NCBI GenBank assembly: GCA_905215855.1
Contig: CAJMRT010000001.1
Location: 1 to 64,000 of the forward strand
Origin: an uncultured bacterium
GTDB lineage: Bacteria; Bacillota; Clostridia; Oscillospirales; Acutalibacteraceae
Direction of reading: 5' to 3'
DNA length: 64,000 bases
In this document: positions 8,437 to 16,998 of the stretch, piece after piece
Position numbering within the stretch: the stretch's first letter is position 1
How the letters are laid out: each line of letters opens with the position of its first letter
Position numbers and translations under genes: made by a program
Notes under the pieces: generated by a model
Seen by the model: the letters and a program-made list of their open reading frames with translations, nothing else
Told to the model about the DNA's origin: nothing
Databases searched by the model: none

Positions 8437-8892
8437 ATGACAAAAGGTGAAATTGCAAAGAATAATTTTATGCAGGGCTACAACTGCGCTCAGGCTGTAT
8501 TGCTTGCATTTTGTGATGATTTGGGATTTGATGAACAGACTGCTCTTATGCTTGCATCGCCGTTTGGCGGCGGAATAGGCAGAATGAGAGAGGTGTGCGG
8601 TACTGTTACGGGAATGTATATGGCTTTAGGTCTTGCAAGGGGTTACAGTGACGGCAAGGATAATGCAGACAAAAAGCGTGTTTACACCGAGGTTCAGCAG
8701 CTTGCCGAAAGGTTCAAAGAGGACAATGGTTCAATCATTTGCCGTGACCTTTTAGGTATGAGAGCAAAGGCAAAGGACAACCCGACTCCGTCTGAGAGAA
8801 CAGAAAAATATTATGCCGCCCGTCCGTGTCCTGAATTGTGCAGATATGCAGCGGATTTGCTTGATGAATACTTAAAGAATAAAAAAGGCTGA
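8437..8892 (+). CDS. C_GCAxxG_C_C family redox-type protein
   Basis: 151 residues from ATG 8437, with AGGAG 9 bases upstream; an earlier in-frame start at 8377 overlaps the promoter. The conserved cysteines of this family are all present: NCAQAV near the N-terminus, the second in REVCGTVTG after a glycine-rich GGGIG, then CRDLLG and the C-terminal RPCPELC. The family is thought to be a cytosolic, possibly metal- or redox-active protein, but its reaction is not known. It is transcribed alone, upstream of asnB. Confidence 0.85.
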   Translation: MTKGEIAKNNFMQGYNCAQAVLLAFCDDLGFDEQTALMLASPFGGGIGRMREVCGTVTGMYMALGLARGYSDGKDNADKKRVYTEVQQLAERFKEDNGSIICRDLLGMRAKAKDNPTPSERTEKYYAARPCPELCRYAADLLDEYLKNKKG

Positions 8893-8931
8893 GGGGCGTT
8901 GCTCTGATTTGAAACTTATGCCTGCAAACAG

Positions 8932-8960
8932 TTGAATTTGGGAATAAATTGTGATAAAAT
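8932..8960 (+). promoter_or_regulatory. Promoter of asnB
   Basis: TTGAAT and TAAAAT are separated by 17 bases. A short inverted repeat (GCATTA GTC TAATGC, 8973-8987) lies at about +7 to +21 and could be an operator or a leader hairpin. Confidence 0.6.
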
Positions 8961-9026
8961 GTTTAAAATAGGGCATTAGTCTAATGCGGTTAATTTTGAA
9001 AATTACCTTGAAAGGGGAATTGTGAT

Positions 9027-11390
9027 ATGTGCGGCATAGCCGGCTTTATGGGACAGGTTGAAAACAGAGCCGATGTCATCAGAAATATGACAGAGGTTAT
9101 CACTCACCGTGGTCCCGACTCGGACGGATTTTTTACGGACGACAATATTTCCATGGGATTTCGCAGACTTTCCATTATTGACCTCGGTGCAGGTCATCAG
9201 CCTATATACAATGAGGATAAAAGCCTTGTTCTCACATTCAACGGTGAAATTTATAACTACAAGGATTTGAGAAAAGAACTTATCGCAAAAGGTCATAAGT
9301 TCTATACAGATACAGACAGTGAAGTGCTTGTTCACGGCTTTGAAGAGTGGAAAGAAGATATGCTCCCAAAACTCCGTGGTATGTTCGGCTTTGCTATCTA
9401 CAACACAAAGGATAACTCACTTTTTATTGCCCGTGACTTTTTCGGCATTAAGCCGATGCACTACACTCAGATAGGCAATGACTTTGTCTATGCAAGTGAA
9501 ATCAAGAGTATTCTTGAATATCCTAAGTTTGAAAAGAAATTCAACAGAAAGGCACTTGATTCCTACCTTTCATTCCAGTATGCAGTTCCGCCCGAAACTT
9601 TCTTTGAGGGTGTTTACTGCCTTATGCCCGGTCACTACCTCTGGTACAAAGACGGCGAGGTTGAAACTACCCGTTATTTTGAGGCTCGTTTCAATCCTAA
9701 CGAAGAAATGACAGAGGAAGAGGCTGTTGACAGAATTGAAAAGGTTTTTGAAAATTCCGTAAACGCTCATAAAATTGCCGATGTTGAGGTTGGCTGTTTC
9801 CTTTCAAGCGGTGTTGACTCAAGCTATGTTTCAACATATTTTGCCGATCAGAAAACATTTACAGTAGGCTTTGACTTTGGCGAAAAATATAACGAAATCA
9901 GCTGGGCAAAAAATCTCAGCGAAAAAATCGGTGTTGAACACCACACTCACCTTATCTCAAGTGAAGAATTCTGGGACGCTGTTCCGACTGTTCAGTACCA
10001 TATGGATCAGCCTCTTGCAGATCCGTCATGTATAGCACTTTACTTTGTATCCCGTCTTGCAAGCCATTATGTAAAGGTTGTCCTTTCGGGTGAGGGTGCA
10101 GATGAATTGTTCGGCGGTTACACCTGCTACAACGATCCGAGAGTGTTCAAAATTTATCAGACAATTGTTCCGCATTGCATCAGAAAGGCGATAAGAGCAA
10201 TCTGCAGAAAGCTCCCTGACATCAAGGGCAGAGATTATCTCATCCGTGCCTGTGACAAGCTTGAGGAGCGTTATATCGGTAACGCGTTTATGTATGACTA
10301 CAAGCAGAAGCAGGAGCTTTTGAAGGATCCGTCAATTGCAACACGCCCACAGGATCTTACAAGAAAATATTATTATCGTTGCCGTAAGTATGACGATGTT
10401 ACAAAAATGCAGTATCTCGACATCAATATGTGGATGGTCGGCGACATTCTTCTTAAAGCCGACCGAATGAGTATGGCTAACTCGCTTGAACTTCGTGTTC
10501 CTTTCCTCGATAAGGAGGTTTTCAAGGTTGCGTCATCGCTCCCTACAAAACTGCGCTGCAATAAGCACAACACAAAGTATGCAATGCGTAAGGCTGCCGT
10601 TCGCCATATGCCTGAGGCTACTGCCGAAAAAGAAAAACTCGGTTTCCCTGTACCGACAAGAGTATGGCTCCGTGACGAGAAGTATTATAATGTTGTAAAG
10701 ACGAAGTTCAAGGGCAAAACTGCCGAGAAATTCTTCAATACAGATGTCCTTGTTTCATGGCTCGACAGCCACTTCAGCGGAAAAGAAGATAACAGCAGAC
10801 GAGTTTGGACAATTTATGTGTTCCTCGTATGGTATGATATCTATTTTGATGAGGACAGCGAAAAGGTTGAAAAGCCTGTAAATCACCTTGATGAGCTCAA
10901 GGCTGTTGCCGAGGCGAGAAGAGAAAAGCAGATTGACGCTCCCGGTGAGGTAATTATGGCTGCCGCAGAGGAGATTGACGAAAATTACGATGCTCCGAAC
11001 TTTGGCGTTGACAAGTCAAAAAAAAATGACGAATCTGCCGAAAAAGCGGAGGAACCCGTAAAAGAGGAATCTGCGGAAGATGTGACAGAGGAGGCTGAAG
11101 TCCCCGATGACGGCAATGAGCCTGCAATCGTTGAGCCTGAGGAAGAACCCGAGGTTAAGGAAGAGCCTAAAAAAGAGGAGTATGTGAACATCTCAAATCC
11201 CGAGGATAACGAGATTTACGACGCTCCGAAAAAGCCGTCAACTCCGCAGGAGCAGATGCAGATGGCTATTGACAGCATTGAAAAAAGATCAAAATATCTT
11301 GACGAGCCGAATGTAATTTCAGACGAGGCTGTTGACAATATCGTAAACTCAATCTCATTCTTTGATGACGATGACGAAAAAAGTAATTAA
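9027..11390 (+). CDS. asnB: Asparagine synthetase B with acidic C-terminal tail
   Basis: 787 residues. The N-terminal class II glutamine amidotransferase domain begins MCGIAGF, with Cys2 as the nucleophile after Met removal. The synthetase domain has the PP-loop FLSSGVDSSYVS and the later GEGADELFGGY. It makes asparagine from aspartate, glutamine and ATP in the cytosol. Known AsnB proteins end near residue 610-630; here about 175 further residues follow, very rich in Glu, Asp, Lys and Pro. Short repeats ENYDAPNFG / NEIYDAPKK occur in the tail. The frame runs through without a break, so this is a true extension. GGGG lies upstream of the ATG. Confidence 0.93.
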   Translation: MCGIAGFMGQVENRADVIRNMTEVITHRGPDSDGFFTDDNISMGFRRLSIIDLGAGHQPIYNEDKSLVLTFNGEIYNYKDLRKELIAKGHKFYTDTDSEVLVHGFEEWKEDMLPKLRGMFGFAIYNTKDNSLFIARDFFGIKPMHYTQIGNDFVYASEIKSILEYPKFEKKFNRKALDSYLSFQYAVPPETFFEGVYCLMPGHYLWYKDGEVETTRYFEARFNPNEEMTEEEAVDRIEKVFENSVNAHKIADVEVGCFLSSGVDSSYVSTYFADQKTFTVGFDFGEKYNEISWAKNLSEKIGVEHHTHLISSEEFWDAVPTVQYHMDQPLADPSCIALYFVSRLASHYVKVVLSGEGADELFGGYTCYNDPRVFKIYQTIVPHCIRKAIRAICRKLPDIKGRDYLIRACDKLEERYIGNAFMYDYKQKQELLKDPSIATRPQDLTRKYYYRCRKYDDVTKMQYLDINMWMVGDILLKADRMSMANSLELRVPFLDKEVFKVASSLPTKLRCNKHNTKYAMRKAAVRHMPEATAEKEKLGFPVPTRVWLRDEKYYNVVKTKFKGKTAEKFFNTDVLVSWLDSHFSGKEDNSRRVWTIYVFLVWYDIYFDEDSEKVEKPVNHLDELKAVAEARREKQIDAPGEVIMAAAEEIDENYDAPNFGVDKSKKNDESAEKAEEPVKEESAEDVTEEAEVPDDGNEPAIVEPEEEPEVKEEPKKEEYVNISNPEDNEIYDAPKKPSTPQEQMQMAIDSIEKRSKYLDEPNVISDEAVDNIVNSISFFDDDDEKSN

Positions 11391-11416
11391 AGTATTTGTC
11401 AAAATGACAAAATAAA

Positions 11417-11438
11417 CAAGGGCAACCGAGGTTGCCCT
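11417..11438. terminator. Terminator between convergent asnB and M14 peptidase genes
   Basis: A perfect 9-bp stem (AAGGGCAAC / GTTGCCCTT) with a 4-base loop. The T-rich tail is better on the minus strand (TTGTTTATTTT). Confidence 0.7.
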
Positions 11439-11456
11439 TAAATTATATCAGATAAT

Positions 11457-12350
11457 TTAAACCACCGCTCCGAGGCAGAGGATGCTTTGCAGGATTTTGT
11501 ATTCTTCTTCAAAGTCGGAGAGAGGGAGGGGATTTTTGCCGAGTCCCATTTCTACGGTGAGGGCAGGTCGGCGGAATTTTTCGATGAACCAATCCTTAAA
11601 GCCGCCGCCTGTGGCAATTTCCTCGGGAAAGGCTATGTTGTAGCCGCTTGCCTGTGAGAACATTGACGCAAGCCGAAAGCTCAGAACGGGTGTGTGTCTG
11701 CCGAACGAGCAGTAAATTTCCCGTCCCTGACTGTGCAGAGCGATTGCCCGTTCAAAGTCAATATTACGGCAAAGCGTTGTCAGCGCCTTTGTTTCGGGTT
11801 CGCTCTCGGGATGATTGCCGCCGAATCTCGTCGGCGCCGGACACTTGATATTGTTCTTTAATTCAAGCTGTTTAAGCCTGCACCAACCCGCATTGAAGTT
11901 GTGATTGATGTCAACTCCACGGGCGTTTGCCTGCCATTTGTATGTATCGGTGCAGACCTTTTCGACAAGCGGTTTGTATTTGAATGCGGCGTCACTGCCG
12001 TGCAGGGCAATTTCCGTGCCGTCGGGATTCACGCAAGGCACAATCGTAAGTCCGCGAATGCTTAAAAAATTTCCGATTTTGTATTCGCCGACAGGATTAT
12101 CGTTTTGCATAGCCTGACAACATTCTTCAAAGAATTTCAGCAAAGCAAGCACAGTGAGGTACTCCGAACCGTGAAAACCGCCGCAGTAGAGTACACGATT
12201 CTTGGTGTTGCCGATGTGCAGAACATCAATACCTCTTCCGCACACGCTTTTTCCTGCAAAGCAGTGCTTGATAAATTTGTATTTCCCGCAAAGTCCGTTT
12301 ATTATTTCCTTGCGCGTTTTGTAATCGGGAAAAACATTATAATCGGTCAT
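11457..12350 (-). CDS. M14 family zinc carboxypeptidase
   Basis: 297 residues from ATG 12350, with AAAGGA and AAGGA upstream; an in-frame start at 12461 would lie in the nudix gene and is rejected. The zinc site is HGSE (GGFHGSEY) plus a later His (ALHSQG), the substrate-binding region is VNPDGTEIA, and the catalytic Glu sits in LTVEMGLG. No signal peptide is seen. Its size is like the gamma-D-glutamyl-diamino acid peptidases that trim peptidoglycan stem peptides. It is transcribed divergently from the nudix gene with only 51 bases between them. Confidence 0.85.
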   Translation of the reverse strand: MTDYNVFPDYKTRKEIINGLCGKYKFIKHCFAGKSVCGRGIDVLHIGNTKNRVLYCGGFHGSEYLTVLALLKFFEECCQAMQNDNPVGEYKIGNFLSIRGLTIVPCVNPDGTEIALHGSDAAFKYKPLVEKVCTDTYKWQANARGVDINHNFNAGWCRLKQLELKNNIKCPAPTRFGGNHPESEPETKALTTLCRNIDFERAIALHSQGREIYCSFGRHTPVLSFRLASMFSQASGYNIAFPEEIATGGGFKDWFIEKFRRPALTVEMGLGKNPLPLSDFEEEYKILQSILCLGAVV

Positions 12351-12401
12351 AACAAAATCCTTTCCTTTCGATAATTCAATCTTTAAAACGGAGGCATAAT
12401 T

Positions 12402-12947
12402 ATGGAGCTTTTTGAAAAAACTCTTGACAGCAAGAAAATTTTTGACGGCAGAGTCCTGCATATAGTCCTTGACGAAGTGGAGCTTCCTGACGGAAAAAGG
12501 TCAAAGAGGGAGGTTGTCAATCATCCGGGCGGAGTATGCGTTGCCGCTCTTGATGAGGACAATAACCTTTCTTTTGTAAAGCAGTTTCGCTATCCGTACA
12601 AGGAGGTTGTGCTTGAGCTTCCTGCCGGCAAGCTTGAAAAGGGTTCTACTCCGCTTGAAAACGGAAAGCGTGAGCTTCTTGAAGAAACGGGACTTGAGGG
12701 CTACTCCTACATTTCTCTCGGTCAGGTGTATCCGTCTCCCGGATACACCTCGGAAATTATCCATCTTTATGCCTGTCGGGTAAAGTCACAGGGTGAGCAA
12801 AAGCTTGACGAGGGTGAGTTTTTGAATGTTGAAAAAATTCCCCTCAACAAAGCCGTTGAAATGGTGCTTAACAATATGATACCCGACTCCAAAACACAGA
12901 TTGCCGTTTTAAAGACTGCCGCACTTTTGAAAAGCGGTAAAATTTAA
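12402..12947 (+). CDS. NUDIX hydrolase, ADP-ribose pyrophosphatase type
   Basis: 181 residues. The Nudix box runs from the G of PAGKLEKG to RELLEETGL, with the metal-binding REUxEExG present. The upstream Glu normally at G+6 is Ser (AGKLEKGS), a mild departure from consensus. Upstream FVKQFRYPY and downstream YPSPGYTSE are typical of ADP-ribose pyrophosphatases, which hydrolyse ADP-ribose to AMP and ribose 5-phosphate. ribF follows after 20 bases, suggesting one transcript. CGGAGG lies 8 bases before the ATG. Confidence 0.88.
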   Translation: MELFEKTLDSKKIFDGRVLHIVLDEVELPDGKRSKREVVNHPGGVCVAALDEDNNLSFVKQFRYPYKEVVLELPAGKLEKGSTPLENGKRELLEETGLEGYSYISLGQVYPSPGYTSEIIHLYACRVKSQGEQKLDEGEFLNVEKIPLNKAVEMVLNNMIPDSKTQIAVLKTAALLKSGKI

Positions 12948-12967
12948 TTTAATCATAGGAAATATAT

Positions 12968-13894
12968 ATGCAGAATTTTACTGTTTCAGAACACGAAAAA
13001 TTGAATACTGCCGTTGCTCTCGGATTTTTTGACGGACTTCACAAGGGTCACCGCAAGGTTATTCTCTCGGCTGTTGAGCAGAAGAAAAACGGACTTTTGC
13101 CAGTGTGCTTTACATTTGCCCAAAGTCCGAAAGAGGTTCTCGGAAAATCTCCGAGCGGTGCGCTTATGACAACGGAAGATAAGCTGAAAACGCTTGAAAG
13201 CCTGGGCATTGAACATACCTTCAGCCTTGATTTCAAAAAGCTGATGAATATGCCTGCAAAGGACTTTGTCGAGAAAATTATTTTCGGCGACCTCAATGCA
13301 AAATTTGTTGTCTGCGGTTTTAACTATCGTTTCGGAAAAAACGGAGAAGGCGATACCGATTTGCTCAAAAAGCTTTGTGATGAAAATGGCACGGAGCTTA
13401 AAGTGATAGAGCCTGAGCGTGACGATGGCGATGTTGTTTCGTCAACACTTATCCGCTCGCTTGTGAACGAGGGAAACATCCGCCGTGCAAACAAGCTTTT
13501 GTGTTCGCATTTTGGCTTTTCAGCCGTGATTACTCACGGAAAAAGACTTGGCAGAGAACTCGGCACTCCGACAATCAATCAGAAACTTCCCGAAAATCTT
13601 GCCGTGCCGAAATACGGCGTTTACGCGTCTGCCGTTACGCTTGAAAACGGAGATGTATATTGCGGTGTGACTAATATCGGTGTAAAGCCGACAGTCGGCG
13701 GAACGAAGCTTTTGAGCGAAACTTGGATGCCTGACTTTCACGGCGGAGAAATCTATGGACAGACAGCCGATGTCCGTCTGCTCGACTTCATCCGCCCCGA
13801 AAAAAAGTTTGACAATATCACAGAATTAAAAAATGCCATAACCGATAATGCGGTCACGGCAAAGAAAATTTTCAATACGGTTATTTTATACTGA
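12968..13894 (+). CDS. ribF: Bifunctional riboflavin kinase/FAD synthetase
   Basis: 308 residues, the usual length. The FAD synthetase domain has GFFDGLHKGHRKV (nucleotidyltransferase GxxDGxHxGH) and SSTLIRSLV. The kinase domain has the GRELGTPTIN segment and the conserved VTNIGVKPTVGG stretch. The enzyme phosphorylates riboflavin to FMN and adenylates FMN to FAD in the cytosol. AGGAAAT precedes the ATG. No FMN riboswitch is visible upstream, and the gene is probably read through from the nudix gene. Confidence 0.95.
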   Translation: MQNFTVSEHEKLNTAVALGFFDGLHKGHRKVILSAVEQKKNGLLPVCFTFAQSPKEVLGKSPSGALMTTEDKLKTLESLGIEHTFSLDFKKLMNMPAKDFVEKIIFGDLNAKFVVCGFNYRFGKNGEGDTDLLKKLCDENGTELKVIEPERDDGDVVSSTLIRSLVNEGNIRRANKLLCSHFGFSAVITHGKRLGRELGTPTINQKLPENLAVPKYGVYASAVTLENGDVYCGVTNIGVKPTVGGTKLLSETWMPDFHGGEIYGQTADVRLLDFIRPEKKFDNITELKNAITDNAVTAKKIFNTVILY

Positions 13895-13952
13895 AAAATA
13901 CACAGGGGATATAAAACTTTATCGTTTGACAGTTCAATAGGTAAGATAATTC

Positions 13953-13981
13953 AGAGTCACTTTTATGGGTGGCTCTTTTTG
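13953..13981 (+). terminator. Terminator after ribF
   Basis: AGAGTCAC / GTGGCTCT forms an 8-bp stem with one wobble pair and an 8-base loop, followed by TTTTT. Confidence 0.75.
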
Positions 13982-14019
13982 TTGCTAACTATGAATAGTA
14001 AAAAATAGTAAAACAACAA

Positions 14020-14048
14020 TTGAATATATTGCATAGGTTTGTTATAAT
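14020..14048 (+). promoter_or_regulatory. Promoter of the dockerin/C39 gene
   Basis: TTGAAT and a perfect TATAAT are separated by 17 bases. Transcription would start about 20 bases before the ATG at 14075. Confidence 0.7.
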
Positions 14049-14074
14049 TATAAGGTAAAGGAATGGTGGAGAGT

Positions 14075-15964
14075 ATGAAAGTTAAAAAAATAATAGCGGT
14101 AATGCTTGCGGGTGTATTAACGGCAGCATCATTTACTGTCCCTGCAACTGCGGTGGCTGACAGTGCAAATCAAAAGTATGAATTTACAATTGAAGATGCC
14201 ACGAATGTACAGAAATATATTGTGAGAATGATGGGTTTATCCGATGAGGAAAAAGTCCTTTATGATATGGACAACGATAATACGCTTTCGATTTTTGATG
14301 TTTCTCTTATTCAGAAAACAGTAATCGGTCTGTTGCCGAATACAACAGAACCGTCAACCGACAGTGTTCAGCCAACTTCTTTTGCTTATACAGAGCCGAC
14401 AACAGAGGTGGTTGAACCGACTACGGAAAGCTATACCGAAGTGACAACGGAATATACAGAACCTACCACGGAAGAATATACCGAGTCAACAACGGAGTAC
14501 ACTGCGCCGACTACGGAAAGTTTTACCGAGGCAACAACAGAGTACACAGAACCGACTACAGAGGAAACGACCGAACCCGTTACAGTTCCAAAACCTACCA
14601 CAGTGCCGACAGGTGTTAAGCTTAACAAAAGTTCTGTAATACTTGGAGTCAGCGAAAGTTATACTTTGACTGTAACCGTTGAAAACGGTGATTTGTCGCA
14701 GGTAACTTTTTCAACAGGCAATAAAAATGTTGCAACTGTTGGTTCAAACGGAAAGATAACAGCTGTAGGTGTCGGCACAACAACAATAACGGTGAAAACA
14801 TATAACGGCAAAACAGCAAGCTGTAGTGTGACCGTAAAGAAGCTTGCAAACAGAATTACGCTTGATAAAACAAGCATTACTCTCGGTATCGGTGAACAAT
14901 ACGATTTGGCAAGTTCTATCCCGAACAACACAGCTGCATACTACAGACTTTATTATTCCGATAATTCAGCGGTTGCCTCTGTTGAGCAAAGCGGTGGTCT
15001 TGTAACCGCAAAGGCGGCAGGCACAACAAAAATCCGTTGTAAAGCAGTGAACGGAGCGGAGGGTATTTGCACAGTAACCGTCAAACCACTTGCAACATCG
15101 GTTACCTTAAATTCAACTGAAATTGTAATGTATATAGGTGACAGCTTTGATTTGAACAGCAGTGTTCCAAAAGGTACAGCGGCATATTACAGACTTTATT
15201 CATCAAGCAATTCAAAAGTTGCGACCGTTACACAGTCCGGAGGTATTGTCAAAGGTATCGCCACAGGTACGGCAACCGTAACCTGTACGATGATTAACGG
15301 AAAAAAGGTGACCTGCAAGGTGTACATAATGCCACGGAGCAAGAAGATTTCAAATGTGCCGTTGATTGGTCAGAGCAAATTGCCGACCGGTTGTGAAACC
15401 TGCAGTGCAACAATGCTGCTCAAACGCTACGGATACAATATTTCCGAAACATCATTTGCGAATAACTATCTCATTAAAAAACCGTTGACCTACACTAACA
15501 GCGGTTTTGAAGGTCCGGACCCGAACTGTGCTTTTGTCGGAACGCCGTACAGTTCAAACAGTTTTGGCGCATACGCACCTGTTGTGGCAAAGTCGATGAA
15601 CAGCTATCTTTCTAACAAGTCATACAAGGCAACTGTAGTAAGCGGAAAAAGTCTTGAATATCTTTCGGGCAAATATGTGGCACAGGGTCAGCCTATTATG
15701 GTTTGGGCAACAATCAATATGTCGCCGTCATACAAGACTACAACTTGGAAGGTCAACTACACGGATGAAAATGCAAAATATAAGCTCGGCAGTTATTATA
15801 CTTGGATTGCAGGTGAGCACTGCCTTGTGCTTACAGGCTATGACAGTACTTACTACTATTTTAATGACCCATGGACAAATGCCCGCACACGCTATTCAAA
15901 AAGCATTGTAAATTCCCGCTATGCCGAACTTGGCAAACAGGCTGTAGTTATGGCGAAGAAATAA
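14075..15964 (+). CDS. Secreted dockerin-Big2-C39-like peptidase protein
   Basis: 629 residues from ATG 14075, preceded by GGTGGAG. In order: a signal peptide (about 1-28); a dockerin-like pair (about 40-85), whose second half DMDNDNTLSIFDVSLIQK keeps the calcium loop; a TEPTTE-type linker of about 70 residues with 9- to 11-residue repeats; three bacterial Ig-like (Big2) domains; and a C-terminal C39-like peptidase domain. In the last, Cys440 (PTGCETCSA) and His582 (GEHCLVLTGYD) with the FNDPW stretch look like the catalytic set. This suggests a surface protease held in a dockerin-cohesin complex. Its substrate is unknown. Confidence 0.87.
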   Translation: MKVKKIIAVMLAGVLTAASFTVPATAVADSANQKYEFTIEDATNVQKYIVRMMGLSDEEKVLYDMDNDNTLSIFDVSLIQKTVIGLLPNTTEPSTDSVQPTSFAYTEPTTEVVEPTTESYTEVTTEYTEPTTEEYTESTTEYTAPTTESFTEATTEYTEPTTEETTEPVTVPKPTTVPTGVKLNKSSVILGVSESYTLTVTVENGDLSQVTFSTGNKNVATVGSNGKITAVGVGTTTITVKTYNGKTASCSVTVKKLANRITLDKTSITLGIGEQYDLASSIPNNTAAYYRLYYSDNSAVASVEQSGGLVTAKAAGTTKIRCKAVNGAEGICTVTVKPLATSVTLNSTEIVMYIGDSFDLNSSVPKGTAAYYRLYSSSNSKVATVTQSGGIVKGIATGTATVTCTMINGKKVTCKVYIMPRSKKISNVPLIGQSKLPTGCETCSATMLLKRYGYNISETSFANNYLIKKPLTYTNSGFEGPDPNCAFVGTPYSSNSFGAYAPVVAKSMNSYLSNKSYKATVVSGKSLEYLSGKYVAQGQPIMVWATINMSPSYKTTTWKVNYTDENAKYKLGSYYTWIAGEHCLVLTGYDSTYYYFNDPWTNARTRYSKSIVNSRYAELGKQAVVMAKK

Positions 15965-15971
15965 ATTATTG

Positions 15972-16001
15972 ACTTATGATAGCGTTTATGCTATCATAAG
16001 T
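15972..16001 (+). terminator. Hairpin after the C39 gene
   Basis: A perfect 12-bp stem (ACTTATGATAGC / GCTATCATAAGT) with a 6-base loop but no T run. It may block exonucleases rather than end transcription. Confidence 0.5.
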
Positions 16002-16032
16002 GTGTAATAAGAATTGAGTAAAAGGGAATAAT

Positions 16033-16398
16033 ATGTATAAAATCGAATTTTATGAAACGCAAAATGGCGAGTCTGAGCTTTGGAATTTTCTTGAAAATTT
16101 AAGGCAGAAGTCAACAACTAATAAAGATTTACGCATACAATACAAACAAATGATGTTCTACATTGAACTTTTACAGAACAACGGTACCAGATTGGGCGAG
16201 AATATTACGAAACATCTTGATGACGGAATTTAGGAATTGAAACCGGGAAACAATAGAGTATTTTATTTCTTTATGGAAGAAGATACTTTTGTGTTACTTC
16301 ACCATTTTAGAAAGAAATCTCAGAAGACACCCCGCAGAGAAATCGAAAAAGCAAAAGTAGAACGCAAGGATTATCTGGAACGCAGAGAGGAGAATTAG
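16033..16398 (+). pseudogene. HigB/Gp49-type toxin with an in-frame amber codon
   Basis: The reading frame begins MYKIEFYETQNGESELWNFL and runs 66 codons to TAG (16231-16233). It then continues in the same frame for 54 codons (ELKPGNNRVFYFFMEEDTF to ERREEN) and ends at TAG 16396-16398. The total of 121 codons fits the phage-derived Gp49/HigB RelE-fold toxins. At the TAG position the family normally has an aromatic residue before E-L-R/K, so one substitution (TGG or TAT/TAC to TAG) explains it. These toxins are ribosome-dependent mRNA interferases. The antitoxin gene starts 2 bases downstream and is intact, so the toxin has probably been inactivated. Confidence 0.8.
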
Positions 16399-16400
16399 TT

Positions 16401-16676
16401 ATGAAAAATTGGAATGATTACAAAACTTATGTTAAAGAAATTGATCCTCAGGCAAAAAAGGATATTGAAGAAATAGAAGAACTTGCGGTAATAGTCGGTG
16501 CAATCATTGAAAAACGAACAGCGCTTGGAATAAGTCAAAGGGATTTAGCGGATATGTGCGGAATTCCGCAATCATCTGTTGCGAGAATAGAAACATTTAA
16601 AACAACTCCGAAAATTGACACATTGTTGAAAATTATGCAGCCGCTTGGTTTGAGACTTACCGTTTCAGTTGCATAA
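16401..16676 (+). CDS. higA: HigA-type XRE antitoxin
   Basis: 91 residues. The C-terminal half is an XRE helix-turn-helix (GISQRDLADMCGIPQSSVA, then RIETFKTTPKIDTL). The N-terminal half is helical. It should neutralise the HigB-like toxin encoded just upstream and repress the shared promoter. AGGAGA, inside the last codons of the toxin frame, serves as its ribosome-binding site. The gene order toxin-antitoxin is typical of higBA. Confidence 0.85.
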   Translation: MKNWNDYKTYVKEIDPQAKKDIEEIEELAVIVGAIIEKRTALGISQRDLADMCGIPQSSVARIETFKTTPKIDTLLKIMQPLGLRLTVSVA

Positions 16677-16693
16677 AAATAATTGTATAAACC

Positions 16694-16725
16694 AAAGGTC
16701 GCTCCTTAACGGAACGACCTTTTTC
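16694..16725 (+). terminator. Terminator after higA
   Basis: AAAGGTCGCTCC / GGAACGACCTTT forms a stem with one mismatch and a 5-base loop, and TTTTT follows. Confidence 0.75.
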
Positions 16726-16731
16726 ATATGG

Positions 16732-16760
16732 TTGACATCGTACTTTTTACTTGATACAAG
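16732..16760 (+). promoter_or_regulatory. Promoter of the 23-residue peptide gene
   Basis: A perfect TTGACA and TACAAG are separated by 17 bases, just after the higA terminator, so the short gene downstream is an independent unit. Confidence 0.55.
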
Positions 16761-16803
16761 AACACAAGGAAGTTTAAGGCGGTTAGCACTCGGGGTGGTA
16801 TGC

Positions 16804-16875
16804 ATGACTGAATCGGTTTTGCTGATAATTTTACTTATAGCACTCGCAGAAGTCATCAATAGCATAAAAAAATAA
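16804..16875 (+). CDS. 23-residue hydrophobic peptide, type I toxin-like
   Basis: The whole protein is MTESVLLIILLIALAEVI followed by NSIKK: one membrane helix with a short basic end. GGGGTGG lies 5-6 bases before the ATG. The gene has its own promoter (16732) and its stop codon is inside a strong terminator (16871-16908), leaving a transcript of about 150 bases. This is the layout of small membrane toxins of type I systems (Fst/Ldr- or holin-like toxins), where an antisense RNA is the antitoxin. No antisense promoter was clearly identified. A small regulatory membrane peptide is the alternative. Confidence 0.5.
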   Translation: MTESVLLIILLIALAEVINSIKK

Positions 16876-16912
16876 TCGCCCGACAGCCTCAAATATCGGA
16901 CGATTATTTTAT
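16871..16912. terminator. Bidirectional terminator
   Basis: AATAATCGCCCGA / TCGGACGATTATT forms a 13-base stem with one mismatch and a 12-base loop. T runs follow on both strands, so it serves the peptide gene (plus) and the nucleotidyltransferase gene (minus). Confidence 0.75.
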
Positions 16913-16998
16913 ATTCGTTTTTAAAATTTGGATTTACCCGCTTTTAACGGTTTTTCCTGTGTTTTTATTATAATTATGCAAAATGCAATGTCAATATT

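Noticed and set aside
12351..12461. A longer M14 peptidase
   Set aside because: The extension is antisense to the nudix gene and lacks a ribosome-binding site.
14390..14590. A CRISPR-like or tandem DNA repeat
   Set aside because: It is the coding sequence of a TEPTTE-type linker; repeat units vary and no spacers exist.
16669..16892. Longer ORFs on both strands across the 23-residue peptide gene
   Set aside because: They run through the higA terminator and lack ribosome-binding sites.
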